From: Tigriopus japonicus
Taxonomy: Eukaryota; Arthropoda; Copepoda; Harpacticoida; Harpacticidae
DNA length: 64,000 nucleotides
Direction: 5' to 3'
Assembly: GCA_010645155.1 (NCBI GenBank)
Contig: CM021321.1
Location: 4,554,358-4,618,357, forward strand
Position numbers and translations under genes: made by a program. This document shows, piece by piece, positions 12,973-25,100 of this stretch. Every line of letters begins with the position of its first letter. Positions within the stretch are counted from its first letter, which is position 1. The notes under the pieces are model-generated. The model did not search any database. It was not told the DNA's origin and worked only from the letters and a program-made list of their open reading frames with translations.

Positions 12973-13221
12973 CAGGGGTCGGCAACCGGTGGGCCGCGGC
13001 CCAAATGTGGGCTCAAGGGTGGTCGTTGGTGGGCCCAGGAGCTACGGAGAAAGTCCAAAATAGTGGGCCCGAGAACCATCCATGGTACTGTACCTATGGA
13101 CCCAAAGTTCCTTAATCGCTAATTTGTGGGCCCCTGAACCTACCAAAGTCTGTTTGGTGGGCCCCTGATAATATGAATCAAATTTCATGGGCCTTGACCC
13201 AAAAGTGGTTGCCGACCGCTG
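12973..13221. mobile_element. short nonautonomous hAT-like element (249 bp)
   Basis: The termini CAGGGGTCGGCAACC and GGTTGCCGACCGCTG are inverted repeats. They are flanked by TTCTATGG (12965-12972) and CTCTATGG (13222-13229), an 8-bp target duplication with one mismatch. The inside repeatedly contains GTGGGCCC. The same family, in reverse orientation, forms the outermost layer of the nested cluster at 56808-59934. A truncated copy lies at 43510-43615. Confidence 0.8.
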
Positions 13222-13399
13222 CTCTATGGCATCATCCTTTAAACTACAGGGTGCACCACTTAAATCGCACATGAATAAATGATATTTTGATGACCTAAGC
13301 CCTCATGGGGTTTGAGTAGTTTTGAGGAGCCGTCGAATCAAAAAGCACTTGTTTCAAATGATGTTAATTGCAACAATATTTAACATATCTATTTCTAAG

Positions 13400-13690
13400 C
13401 TATTCGACATTGAAGCCCTTGTTTTAAACCACGGTCTTGAATCTCCTCTCTGCACATGACCATATGAGCCGCACTTGCTGTGCTGCAATTTTAGCCCATG
13501 CAGCTTTAAAGGCTGCAGCCAAGGAAGCCATTTTTTAGACCTTTACTCCCCACCTTCTTCTCCACAATGGTCTCACAAGTAAAGTTCTTGGATTAAGATC
13601 TGAAGAGGCCTTGAAGCAATGGTCCTCACAGACGGTCCTTGGATAACCAATCTTTTTACGGGCATCTTTCTTGGTTGCCTTTTTTCTTGG
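13400..13690 (-). pseudogene. decayed Tc1/mariner-type transposase C-terminus
   Basis: Reading the minus strand gives scattered pieces of the C-terminal part of a Tc1/mariner transposase. A SSDLNP motif (compare SPDLNP) is followed by LWRRRWG, then AFKAAWAKIAAQQVRLI and RRFKTVV, then NKGFNVE before a stop at 13400-13402. Two in-frame stops (after GVKV and after KTVV) interrupt it, and the N-terminal and DDE parts are missing. The match is by motif only. Confidence 0.45.
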
Positions 13691-14395
13691 TGAAACAGTG
13701 GAAGTCTCCAAATCCCCTCAAAATAATGACAAGTGCCCTATGAGCTGGATTTGGGGGTCTTCGCGCTAAAATTGAAATTTGTACAGTTGATAGTTGCCGA
13801 ACGAGAACATCAGCTGGACTAACTCCTCGAAACCTTTCTCAAGACTTTATGCTCCACAAAAAAATATTCCGGGCCATAATCATTATAGATGGGTTCAAAT
13901 AGCTCATGATCAGCTCCATATCAAATCTGAGGTTGGGTCAATTTTATTCGAAGAATGTTGGGGCACAATAAAAGTAAAAATCGCATCATCACACGGAGTA
14001 TAAAACCGGTTGGTGGCCACGAGGGACTTTCAGTTGTTCATCTTGCCAATAACTCTTATGACCTTACTGTGGAGAAAGGCTGTACTTTTCATCACATGTT
14101 TATAGCTTCTTACATTGCCGAATTGATTTTTTAGGTCCATTTTCGCTGATTTTTTCCGTATCTTTTTACTCTTATTTCAAAAAGACACTTACATTATAAG
14201 AAATGTGAAAATATGCATCCCTCAAAATGAACCTGAACTTTCACTAGAACGAGGACAACTAGACAAAGAAATTAGGAATAGGATTGGTGGTAAAAGTAAA
14301 AATTCTAACCTTCAATTGGGAATTGGGCTCCATTCTAAATGTTTTAAAAGATGTGACTCTCCACTTCTATATTAGAGAGCAACCAACTTACAATG

Positions 14396-14401
14396 TTTAT
14401 T
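14396..14401 (-). promoter_or_regulatory. polyadenylation signal of the GTPase-MACPF gene
   Basis: AATAAA on the minus strand, about 90 bases downstream of the stop codon at 14490. Confidence 0.5.
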
Positions 14402-14489
14402 GATTTCTAAACTTGACATGTATCTCTAACAATATGATTCAGTCTTAAGGCTTTAAGCCCCTATACAATACAAAAAAGGAGAAAACTAT

Positions 14490-17400
14490 CTAAAGAATTG
14501 TACAACGAGAAGAGGGCTTTGTCAGCTCAACAGCCGCTTGTCGGGTCCGTATGCTCGGGTTATGTTTGTCTAATAGGTCCATTTGAAATTTGCTCGTGAT
14601 CTCCTCCAAGCTCTTTTGTACCACCTTATCTTTCCCAGGATATGACACGGACTTCACCTTCAGATCTCCCGTCAGCAAGTCATCCATGGCTGATCTCAAA
14701 GTCAGTCTCTTGCCATCGTTTTCCACCAATTCATAGATCGGCAATAGTGTGAGATCCGTCGTCAACACGGCCGGTTTAATGGCCAGAGACTGTTCCCATT
14801 GGTGTAGAATGTCCGCGTTGATATTGTCCAAAGAAGGCATTTGGTAGTTGGTGTCGCCTCCGTTCCAATTAACGGAGGACGACGACATGCTCATGGACTC
14901 TGAGGCCATTTGAGCTATCCCTTTGTCCATGCCAAAACTGAGACTAGATTTGGGACCTGGTGTGCCCGTGCCAATGGAATGCAACATGCCCGAGATCTTC
15001 AGCCGAGCGGCAATGAGATTGTTGATTCCATCTGACTCTTCACTTTGAAGACATGAGATCTGAACCTCCATAGAACCACCTGCATACGATTGGACCACCA
15101 CATATTGGCCCCAGTTATTGAAGAAATCACGAATATCGCGAATAGCTCGAACATTGGCCTTGTCATACACGTCTGGGATAGTTTTCAGAGCCTTTTGGAA
15201 GCTCTGAGAGAACTGAAGGAGGCTTTTATCTTCCAAGTCGGTCAAGGTCAATTGGAAGAGACGTTTCTCTAGTAAATAGGAGTACTGTTGCATGGAGGAC
15301 ATTCCAGTTCCAACTTTGGAACGCGTGAATCCTCCTCGGTTCTTCATGTGGAAGATCTGTGTGTCTACCGTGTCCAAAGAGACTTGCAAGTCACTCAACC
15401 TTCGTCGAACATATTCATCCTCACTTTGGAAGTCCTCCATGAAGGTGGATGTCTGTCGTGCCACATTTAAGATGACTCCATTGGGAACCTGGATCCCGTA
15501 TTCGGCGTCGGAATACTCTCCTTGAAAATCGAATATATTCCGGGCCTTGATCTCGTCATGAATGATATCATAGCCTCGACCCATACAAGACACTACTGGG
15601 GGTCTTCGCTTCTCTTCCTTCACCCCAAAGATCTCTCCCAACATTTTGATGTGAAGCCGAGTTAGGTTCTCAGGAATGGGCATATTTTGCTTAATACTCC
15701 CAACGGAATGAGCCACCAGTTGTTCTTCAGTGGTGATCTTGAGTTGTGACATTAAAATCACACTCAATCGGTAAGCTTCCAGGGCATCCATTTCATCAAT
15801 CGTTCCGTTCTTTCGCTGGATTCGTATCCACACTTGGATTTTGGCCTTAATATCATTGTCGCTCTCCTCTGTAATGCATTGAAAAAGTCGTTGTGGAACG
15901 AAAACCGGGCTTTCTTGACGAAAAGATAAGGTTGCCAATCTTGTATTCAAGGTGATCGCGGTTGGCTTATTCGGGTCTTACCTTGAGCTTCGGTGAGACC
16001 ATAATCCTTTTTGAGGAGGGTCAGCATTTGCTCCTCGGTTGGTCCAAATTTATCTCGGTCCCTTTTGGCATTTTTGGCCGAAAATGAGACGGAAATCTCA
16101 ACTGGACCGTCATAGCGGCTCTGTAAAAATTTCAAGGTAATCGTGAATGGGAAGAAGGGTCTAGAAAATGCATAATCGCAAGATATTGTATTCATTGACA
16201 TGCATTGTGTTGAGATCACGGAGATGTCACTATGAGAACATGTTGTTTACTCAAGCAACCTCTACGCATTTAAGACATTAAGAATCGCTATTTGCCTTTC
16301 GTAACTGAAAATGTCTGATAGATTAAATCATTTCAAATAGAGTTTGCCGGGTAATACAGAAGAAGTTTAGCAACTGTGAAAGCAAAAATTGCGGAAGAAG
16401 CATTATGAATGGGGGGATACCACTAACAGGGTTGTTAACATCATTAGCTAACGCCCTCCATGTATGCTTCTTCTGTACTTCTTTTTAATCTGCATTGTTT
16501 GCACCAAGCTTGCTTCACACAACTTTATATTATATCATGAGTTGATAAACTTGCTTTATTGAAAAATTTGAGTCTCATCAGAACATTCTCTGCACTTATT
16601 CAATCAACCTTTGTGTTCATTCTGTCCTCATGCTGACTTTAGATGGCGCCCCTTTTACTTCATTTTTTGCTTTAAGGGTGTCAAAGATTGAAATTTGGAT
16701 CAGTGTGATAAGCTACTAAGTTTAGGAATTTTTAGCGTGAGGAATACAGCTGATCTTCTTATTTTCTACCGAACATTTTACCGCAAAGGTCTCTAAAAAC
16801 TAGTAACTATTCCTTTTTAATTTTGATGTTAGGACCCTTCATTGTTTAGCGTCATCTAACGTCAGTTTTGTAAATTTGTTAGTTGACGCCATCTCTGGTG
16901 AGTTTGAGGACAAAAAAAAGTAAGCAAAATACCAGGGTCCACTGTGACCACTACTTTGTTCACAAATGACCTACATTTTGGTAGCCAAATAAAGAAATCG
17001 AAGATGTATTTTTTGGGGTTACTTCTTGGGCAATGTTTGCAAATCCTTTAAATAGAAGTATGTTTACCTAGATGAGGCTTACAAAACGTTTATGAATGAA
17101 AACGACCGAAAGTGGAAACCTTTTTAGCGATGTTGTCATGAAATATGGAAGCACTTTGTTCAATTTTGCATCTCTAAAACGAAGTAGAAATAGTGCACGG
17201 ATTTGAAATGAAACTCCTGGTTCAGGAAACTAAAAATATTTTCTCAGCAAAATGTTGAATTAAAGTTGCTCCTTCCTCCCAATTCTTGACAAAGTACTTC
17301 AATTCTGATTTGAATCCCTTGTGTGACCACTTGACCGATGCTTCCTACTTTCAAAAGGCCAAGTTCAGCAATAGTGTACTTACTTTGAAGAGCGTATTGA

Positions 17401-18867
17401 TGGTGTGAAGAGCTAAATTGTCTCCATTCGATTTGAGCAAGTCAGCAATAGCTTTGTAGAGGTTGAAGATCTGTTTTGTTCCATCTGGCAAAAGGGTCCA
17501 CTCGCCGTCGACCTCAAGGCTGTGACCTTCTTCGTCCTCATCGTCAGTTTCCTCATCAGCTGTGCTGAGGTAATCTCCTTGGCTCTGGTAGTGGTTCTCC
17601 ACCCAAACCACTTCAGGCGACACTTCCAACGTCAGTTCCACTATAAAGAAATTAAAGGACGATCAGGTATTGACGTCAAATAAAGGCCAAAGTTGTCTTT
17701 GTCTCTCACCAAGATTCTTGATTTTCTTGGACTTTGTCTTCAGTTGGTTATGCCACTTCCTCGGGTTGCTGGGATTTCCAAACGACATTACATTGGTCAG
17801 CACTACCAAGACATTGTTTCGTTTGGTGTCCACAATGTCCATGGCCTTGATGGCCATGAGGCATTTGGAGAAATTGGAGTTTTGTCCTTCAAATCGCTTC
17901 TCAGTGGCTCGAATAAGTAGCAGAATGATGTTGGGAAACAGTTTGGCATCGTCTTTCCCGCTCAAACTTTGAAGTGCCGGGTGATTGAAGAGCATGTCGT
18001 GAATGGAGGCCAGATTGCAAGCATCTTGTTCGATTCCGTCAGTGTCGTTAAATCCTGGAGTATCAATAACGCCCAAAGTCAGGTCTTTCACCCCCAATTC
18101 GATGTCATCTTCTTTAAGTATATATTCGGTGGTTCCACGAGTCTCCGATTTGGTTGCAGACGTCAAGGCAACATTGGCACCAAATAGATGGTTGATGGTC
18201 GATGATTTGCCCACACCGGTCTCTCCCAAAACAATGAGACTGGTATGAAAGGCACTCCGATTGATACAATGAGAATCATACGCATAGGAGAGGATTTGTG
18301 CTCGTCGAATCTCGTCCCCCGTTCTCATTTTCTCCCTGAGAAAGGCCATGGCTCCTTTGTTCTGAGGGTTGATTTTTCGCCATTCCCGATAGAACCCCAC
18401 GTACGTTTTGGGCAAAGGCTGAAGCTCCATACTAAAGATGGGCTCATCATAAGTGGGCTTATAGCTGGAAATTAACATATTTTGCACTTTAACCTCAAGT
18501 CGGGATAGAGCGATAGAACAAATAGCAAACCCATGCCAAGGTTCTTACAGTTGCAAGGAGAGCTTCCGTAACCGCGAAACCAATTTGGGCTGAGGATCCA
18601 TTTTGATCGAGTTCCCAGGAGTTACTACTGTACTGCTGTAGACAAGACTTACCTGAATCCAAGGCCGATTCCTGGAGGCGGACGATGCATCTTGTGAGCT
18701 TCAAAAATGTTCTGCACAAATAGCGCTTCAGCAGGGCTCGAACGCGGAGATAATGAGTTCTTCACCCCCTGGCCCAGTCTCGACTGACATCTTTGTTGGA
18801 CTTTAGACAACCTCTCTTGGTCAGGTTTGTTGTCTAATGGACGTGAAAGGGTTTCTTGAAGAGTCAT
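14490..18867 (-). CDS. AIG1/GIMAP-type GTPase fused to MACPF domain, CaaX C-terminus
   Basis: Five minus-strand exons (18867-18653, 18464-17710, 17640-17384, 16120-15982, 15868-14490) join in matching phases to 2745 nt, or 914 residues. Residues about 145-330 form a P-loop GTPase of the AIG1/GIMAP kind: G1 GETGVGKSS (152-160), RGTT (G2) and DTPGFND (G3, 206-212). The usual G4 TKxD is not obvious (LTNVMSFG). A linker with an acidic run (EETDDEDEEG) follows. The long last exon holds a MACPF-like region with WGQYVVVQSYAGG (from W708), matching the MACPF signature [YW]-G-x(n)-GG except that the usual His is Tyr. The protein ends in CTIL, a CaaX prenylation box of the geranylgeranyl type. No signal peptide is seen, so a cytosolic, membrane-tethered protein is likely. 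Known roles are GTP-driven assembly for GIMAPs and membrane insertion for MACPF; a combined immune role is inference. An upstream exon cannot be excluded. Confidence 0.8.
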
Positions 18868-18931
18868 TGGGAACGTCTTTTTGTGGTGTCAATCCGAATC
18901 CATCCGACTCTTGGATGATAGTCACTGCTTG

Positions 18932-19231
18932 TCAACTTGCATCGAGGGGATTTAGGAGTAGATTAATCAAGCTTTCGCCATCCGACGTTATCTGAAATTG
19001 CCCCAACAGGATTCTGTAGAGCCGGATAGTTTCCCTTGTCCAAAGAGCACAAACACCTTGTATTATCGGAGCCGCAAACCCGGAAAACGATAAGATTACG
19101 TCCCTGGAACCAAGGTTCGACAACATGTTGAACCAGGTGTGGACTTGATTTGGGGTCTGGGTGAAAGGTAAAAATGATGAGGACAAGTCAATTTTGGCAT
19201 CCCTTAGGTTGTCCATCACGGATCGCTTCAT
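18932..19231 (-). CDS. hypothetical 99-residue open frame upstream of the GTPase-MACPF gene
   Basis: An uninterrupted ATG-to-stop frame of 99 codons lies on the same strand, 64 bases upstream of the GTPase-MACPF start. Its composition looks protein-like, with a hydrophobic middle (ILSFSGFAAPIIQGVCALW) and a helical C-terminus. I recognise no domain. It could be a short gene, an unrecognised 5' exon or chance, and it has no independent support. Confidence 0.25.
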   Translation of the reverse strand: MKRSVMDNLRDAKIDLSSSFLPFTQTPNQVHTWFNMLSNLGSRDVILSFSGFAAPIIQGVCALWTRETIRLYRILLGQFQITSDGESLINLLLNPLDAS

Positions 19232-22192
19232 GTACGGACAAAGGAATTAACATGCCGCCGTCACTTTGAGCGAGCCAAAGATAAGAAGAAATCAGCGACA
19301 AGCCCCATATTTATCAAAACTCTCTTTGTAGAGCAGACACAGCAACAAGGATTTCTTGATACATCTCGCATGCTAGTGTCATTGCAACACTTTTTGTACC
19401 TAAGATGGGCACATTGACCGTCTCATTTTAAAAGATGATAATGATAACAATTGCTATTTTACGATAGTGATGAGTCGAAAGTTTCATCAAGTTCAGTCAA
19501 TTGCTTGCGGGGAAAAAGGGATTCAGATACCAACACATCAAAATAAAGTTGCAAAAACATGCACTAGATAATTCTGATAGGATTTTTATTTATTTCCCTG
19601 TAACCTTGGATACAACATGAATAAACCTACATCGCTCTAAATCCTGACCAAACTGGATTATTTCAATTCATTGGAGGAATGACGTCATTACGATGAATGT
19701 TCATTGTTTTAAAATGTTATAAAAATGATGCCAAACAAGAGGTTATGTCAAGTTCACCCTCGAAAATTTTGATTGTTCCTAAAATCTCTTTTTGAAAAAA
19801 ACTTTTAAAGATCAAGAGGTAGCTTGTTGCTTTTCCTGCTCTTTATTCTAGTTAAATCATATTGTTGTAGTAAAACTAGTTCTGTGGTGAAACGTAATTT
19901 GTGAGCTTTTCAGTTTTGCTTAAAGATTAGAAGATTCTAAGATGATAGAAAGCCACATGACATTGGAATATCCTCATGAGCAGGGCTAAAAAAAGTTTCA
20001 AAATGAAACTTGCAACAAAATAAGTAAACTTTTGGTGATATTTTGTCAAATTTAGCAGCTCCTAATTTTTTTCGCTACAAATCGCAACTTGTCAAGTTTA
20101 TTCTAACCTTTATCTTTGATATTCAATAGAAAATTGTTTAATTTGAAAATTTAAAAGCTTTTTGGATAATTTTTTAACTAGTAGTGAAAAGCCACACTGA
20201 AGCATCTGTATCTAAAAATCTTATCATTTTATAAATCAAATTTTAAAATTCACTTTTTTTGTCTAACCATCGCAAACTCCACAAAAGAGACATTTTTGCA
20301 AATTGTCGCAACTTTTTTATCAACTTTCGTCAAATTGAATACAACGTTTGACAAAGATAATTGCAACTTTTGATACTCAAGAGCTGCAACGGTTGACCAA
20401 AAAAAAGCAATTCACAGCGTTTAATTGAGCTGGTTAAGTCAATTTTAGGTTCCAAAGACATTTGGGACCAGTTTTGAGGTGAAGAGACAATGCCACATAT
20501 GTTACCTAGTTCATTTAATTAGGTCACGGGCCAAAAATTGATATAATGCCACTTAAAACTTGCTTAAAAACAAATTTATGAAAATTTTCCTTTGGATAAT
20601 TCTTAGGCACACTTAGTTCGGTAATGATTCAAAATATTGGTTTTCATTTAGTCGTTCAATTTTCAATGGCTATTCTCGAACACAATTCTCGAAGGACACA
20701 ATCGGACTTTTGCTCACCCAAATTCGACGAAGGACTCAATAGATTAAATCAATATTTCGGGTTCAGGCAACAATGAGACCGTCTCAGGAATAGGTGATAA
20801 GAAAAATTAAGAAAAGTGTTTTTAAACAAGTTTTAAGTGAAATTATATCAAGTTTTGGCCCGTGACCTAATTAACCGATCTTGACTCCATATGCGGGATT
20901 GTTTTCTCACTCCAAAAAGGTCTCAAATGTCTTTGGAACTTAAAAATGACTTTTCCAGCTCAATTAAACGCCGTGTTACCCGTTGTTTTTCCAATGATAA
21001 TTTCATGTCCAGAATCAGACTGGATTTCCGTTGATAATCAAATTGGCGAGGGAACCTGGGACCACCCTGATATGCCTTCTTCCGTCAATGAGTTCCCAGC
21101 CTTCGCCGTTACATATAATTATGTCATAATTGCTAAACGATCCCTTTTTTAACCTCGGGGCTATGTCAGGATTGCTCTCTTAAATCATTTGGCAAAGCAT
21201 TTTTTTAAGACGTTGCTGACTTCAACCACAACTGCTTTTCAATATCCTTTTTTGAGTTAGGGGAGTTGGGGAACCTATAATTCAGAAAAAGGGCACATCA
21301 AATTATTGACTTATTTTAACGGAGCTACTGTACTTGCTAATTTGCGTGTTGCGACATCCATTATCCAAAGGATGGTCAGCAAAATGAATCAAACAAATTA
21401 AAAACCTGTCTGATGCTCTAATATTGGTTTTCCAAATGCAAACATAAGCAAATGAAATCAATTAGGCAAAGTTTTTGATGAGCAACAAACTTTGAAGCAT
21501 TCATTCTCGTCGAATGGTTTGTGGCTTCTTTCGTTATTGGACTAAAAAAAGAATATTGGACCTCACTCCATATTTGGGGACCTTCATACAACATCCATCC
21601 GTTAGGTTTGAAATTAGCTTATTGCTCCATGTTCCATTCTTCTACGTTCTGGAAGGGTCTGTTGCCCTGAATGATTCCCTCTTTTGTCCAACCAAAATTC
21701 CATGAAAAATTCTCAACAAGCTTTGCGGCCCTGCTTAAAGACCTGTTTTGGCCTCCAAACGTATATGGTCACACTCTCAAAACTGATTTGACCATACGAC
21801 TACCTCATACTCACACCCTTGTTGGCACCCTAAACAAGTACTGTAGTTGAGATTAACTCATTTGCCTAATACAAAAATGTTCCAGAAAAGAGGGGACTAG
21901 TTCCGTTTTTTCTGGCTTGTGTTCCAAACGAGTGCTCATGTCTGAATGAATGACAATAGGTCATAGCTATAAGAGGCTCGAGGATGCTCCACATTGTGGA
22001 CAGTCTGGTTTTGAGCTCCTTCTGTGCTTCTAATAAGAATAGAGATAATCATGACAATGACTCGGATTCCAACTAGAAAGGCCAGACAAAAAAGCACTTC
22101 AGTTTAATCAAGTCGTTCATTAGTTTGTTTACGTCCCGAATCAAAGAACACTCTGGTGTCAAAACAGTCTTCTATCTTGGAACCATCCCAAA
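19232..22192. other. intergenic AT-rich region with a fold-back element
   Basis: No gene is supported between the GTPase-MACPF gene and the copper monooxygenase, which are divergently transcribed. The stretch 19980-20400 is rich in TTGCAA/GCAACTTT words and probably derives from old transposons. The main structure is the fold-back at 20413-20975. Confidence 0.45.
20413..20975. repeat. fold-back element with ~165-bp inverted arms
   Basis: The left arm (about 20413-20580) is repeated in reverse complement at about 20812-20975. Shared blocks include GCGTTTAATTGAGCTGG, TTCCAAAGACATTTG, TTAATTAGGTCACGGGCCAAAA and TTGATATAAT. Diverged relatives of both arms occur inside the hAT element at 7129-8422. 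There is no coding capacity, so it is probably a MITE/fold-back family. Confidence 0.7.
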
Positions 22193-25100
22193 ATGGTCCA
22201 TTCAACATGGAACATCGTCCCATTTTACCTGATGGTCCTGCCCTTACTTACTCATCAATATGAATTCTTGGATAAGGGTTACGCCCCAATCTTCTCCGAG
22301 ATTCTGTCCCCATCTTTGACTTTGAATTGGCAAGTTGATTATGAAGGAAGAACGGTCCATTTCGAGGTTGAACATGCCTTCAATCAAGGTGGATCCGAGA
22401 GTGGTAAGTTAAGACTGGTATGCTTGAAATAAACGAATGTGTTCTTTTTAACCAAGTGAGGAGATATAAACCTTTTCTTTTGTTTTGAAGACCCAAGCAT
22501 CGGGTTTCGGATCGGGTACAATGGTGCCATATTTTGAATCGGGAAAGTACGATCTACAAAACCTCAAACTGTTAAAAGGGACCATGGTGACAAGTGACGT
22601 ATTGTAGCAATAGCTCAACTCAATCACTAAATCCCTTAAGTAATCTTGGGCTTCATCTCCCCAAAGGGCCAAAACTTTTAAGGATTTTAAATTCTAATAT
22701 GAGACAGGGCTCTTTTTGAGCAAGGGTTTGTAAATTGAATGAAAATTAACTAAAACCGGATATGCAATGTTTCGGGGCTCCTTTGGAACTTTGGTTTAAG
22801 AGAAAATTTAAGCTCGAAAAACATACGTCTATCTGCAAATCATATGAAACATTTGTTTTTATTCGTGTATTAACCCTGTAGCTTGGATAAAGCAAAAAAA
22901 TCTGACAGTAAAAAAATCCCAAAATTATTAACGCTCTGTTTACAAAATTTCCCCATTACAAGACAAGTAGTTGAAAATGGAACTAAGAGTAGTGCGTTAT
23001 TTCTAACATTTTAAGTCTATCGCTAGGTTGGTCATTTGCACCGGGTTTTGGATAACGTAAATGGTTCTCTGTTTTGAAGCAGCTGCGTTTTTAATGGCAG
23101 AATTATTTATCAACACTTGTTTAAGGAATCGTTTGAAATTTGGAAAACAAAATAATTATTTGTGGAAACGGAGAATCGGTTAAAATCTTGAACTAATTTT
23201 GACACACGTACATTTTTGCGATTATTCTCATGTCATGAAAATTGTGACGAAACTGCAAATGAATTGAAAAAAAAACATCAGCTATTAGGAATCCATATAT
23301 GCTATTTATAAAAAGGTTCTCTCAAAAGAATTTTGAACATGCAAGCAAGTACTACGAGTTTGTGATTTATCAGTTCAATATCTTTCGTTGCCTTTTCTTT
23401 TCATACTTTTGGACAAACAGGGCACTCGCATATAGGTCGGTCAAAATTCTGATTTTTTCCCATAGATTGGATCGCGATTGGATTTTCTGATTACGGTGAA
23501 TTAGCCAAGGCCGACCTTTGCGTGGCCATGATGGATTGGAATGGCGATTTATCCATGCACGTAAGGCTTTTATCTCCATTTGATGTCTCTAGGGGATGCT
23601 TAAACTCTATTTGAGTTGCCTTCTAGGATGTAAACGTGGATGAACTAACTCGGGTCCATTTGGACCAAGAGCAAAACTGTCTGGATTTTCAACACAAACT
23701 TTTTGGCGATGGTTTAGTTTATGGTTTCTCCAGAAGCTTCGACACATGTGATCCTGAAGACTACATCATAGAGGTATTTGTGGTTATCAATAATTAGAGT
23801 TAAAGACATAAATTAAAGAAAAAATCATACTCCGCCCCAAAGGGTTTTATGTCATGGTGGCAAGTTTCTGGGAACTTCAACGCAACCAAAATGTGATACA
23901 AAAAGACCATGATCTACAAAGCAATGTCTTGGCAATAGGACATGACTTCATATGAGTTTATGTTAAGGGCACTTGAAATTGAAAGGGTTTCTGGTTGAAT
24001 TTCAAGGATGGAACAACCCACATCGTTTGGGCCATGGGTCGTGGTCCTATTGAGTCTGTCAAAGGACTTTCTCTCGATTCTGCTCTCAATGGTAATTTCA
24101 AAGCTCAGTAGCTTTGCAAAGAACTGGGTTGCAGACACTGGATTTGAAATAATTGCGTGTGATTTTCTTTGAATTGATTAGGTATGCTCCGCACCCGATT
24201 ATTGAAGGTCCCAGATGTTCCCGAACTTCCGGCAGATGAACAAACCCTCGACTTTTTTCACGAGATCGAGATCCCATCAGATGACACCACATATTGGTGC
24301 TCAGTTCATCGCCTCCCACCAGAGTTGATTCAAAAACATCATGTTATTCAGGTACTTCTTCGTGAGATTTGCATTCCGTTCCAGACAATGAATGACGCTA
24401 ATTTTACCGTCGTGTAGTATGAACCCATCAAGAGCGAAGGCAATGAGCATATCCTTCATCACATGGAAGTGTTCCATTGCGATGCTTCTCCTGATGAGGA
24501 ATTTCCTCTTTGGCAAGGACCTTGCGGAGACGACCAAGCACCTCAACAACTGCAAAAGTGCAAAAAGGTCCTGGCTGCTTGGGCCATTGGAGCTGGACCA
24601 TTCACATATCCTGAGGTAATAATTAACCTCTAGTTAACAATACCTTTTGGTTCATGGCCATCACCAAATATTTTGTGTAATCACTAATATCAGAACGCCG
24701 GTCTCGCCATCGGTGGCCCTGATTTCAACCCATATGTGATGTTGGAAGTTCATTATAATAATGAAAAGATGGAATCTGGCCGTTTCGACCATTCTGGTAT
24801 GCGCCTCCATGTCACCAACCAACTTCGAGATTACGACGCAGGAATCATGGAATTGGGTCTAATCTACACCGATCGAATGGCCATCCCGCCCCAAATGACC
24901 GAATTTCCACTCAGTGGACATTGCTTACCATCTTGCACCGCTGAAGTAAGTAATCTTTGGTCTTTCTTTGTGTTTCCAAGTTCTAGGTAACCTTTCGTTT
25001 TAGGGCTTTCCAGATCAAGGCATCACTGTTTTTGGGTCTCAGTTGCACACCCACGGTACCGGTGTCAGGGTTGCCACTTTGCATGTTCGAGATGGTCAAC

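Noticed and set aside
16370..16500. Possible inverted repeat with GAAGAAGCAT words
   Set aside because: Arms match only in short blocks, too weak to claim an element, though it may be a decayed relative of 5842-6095.
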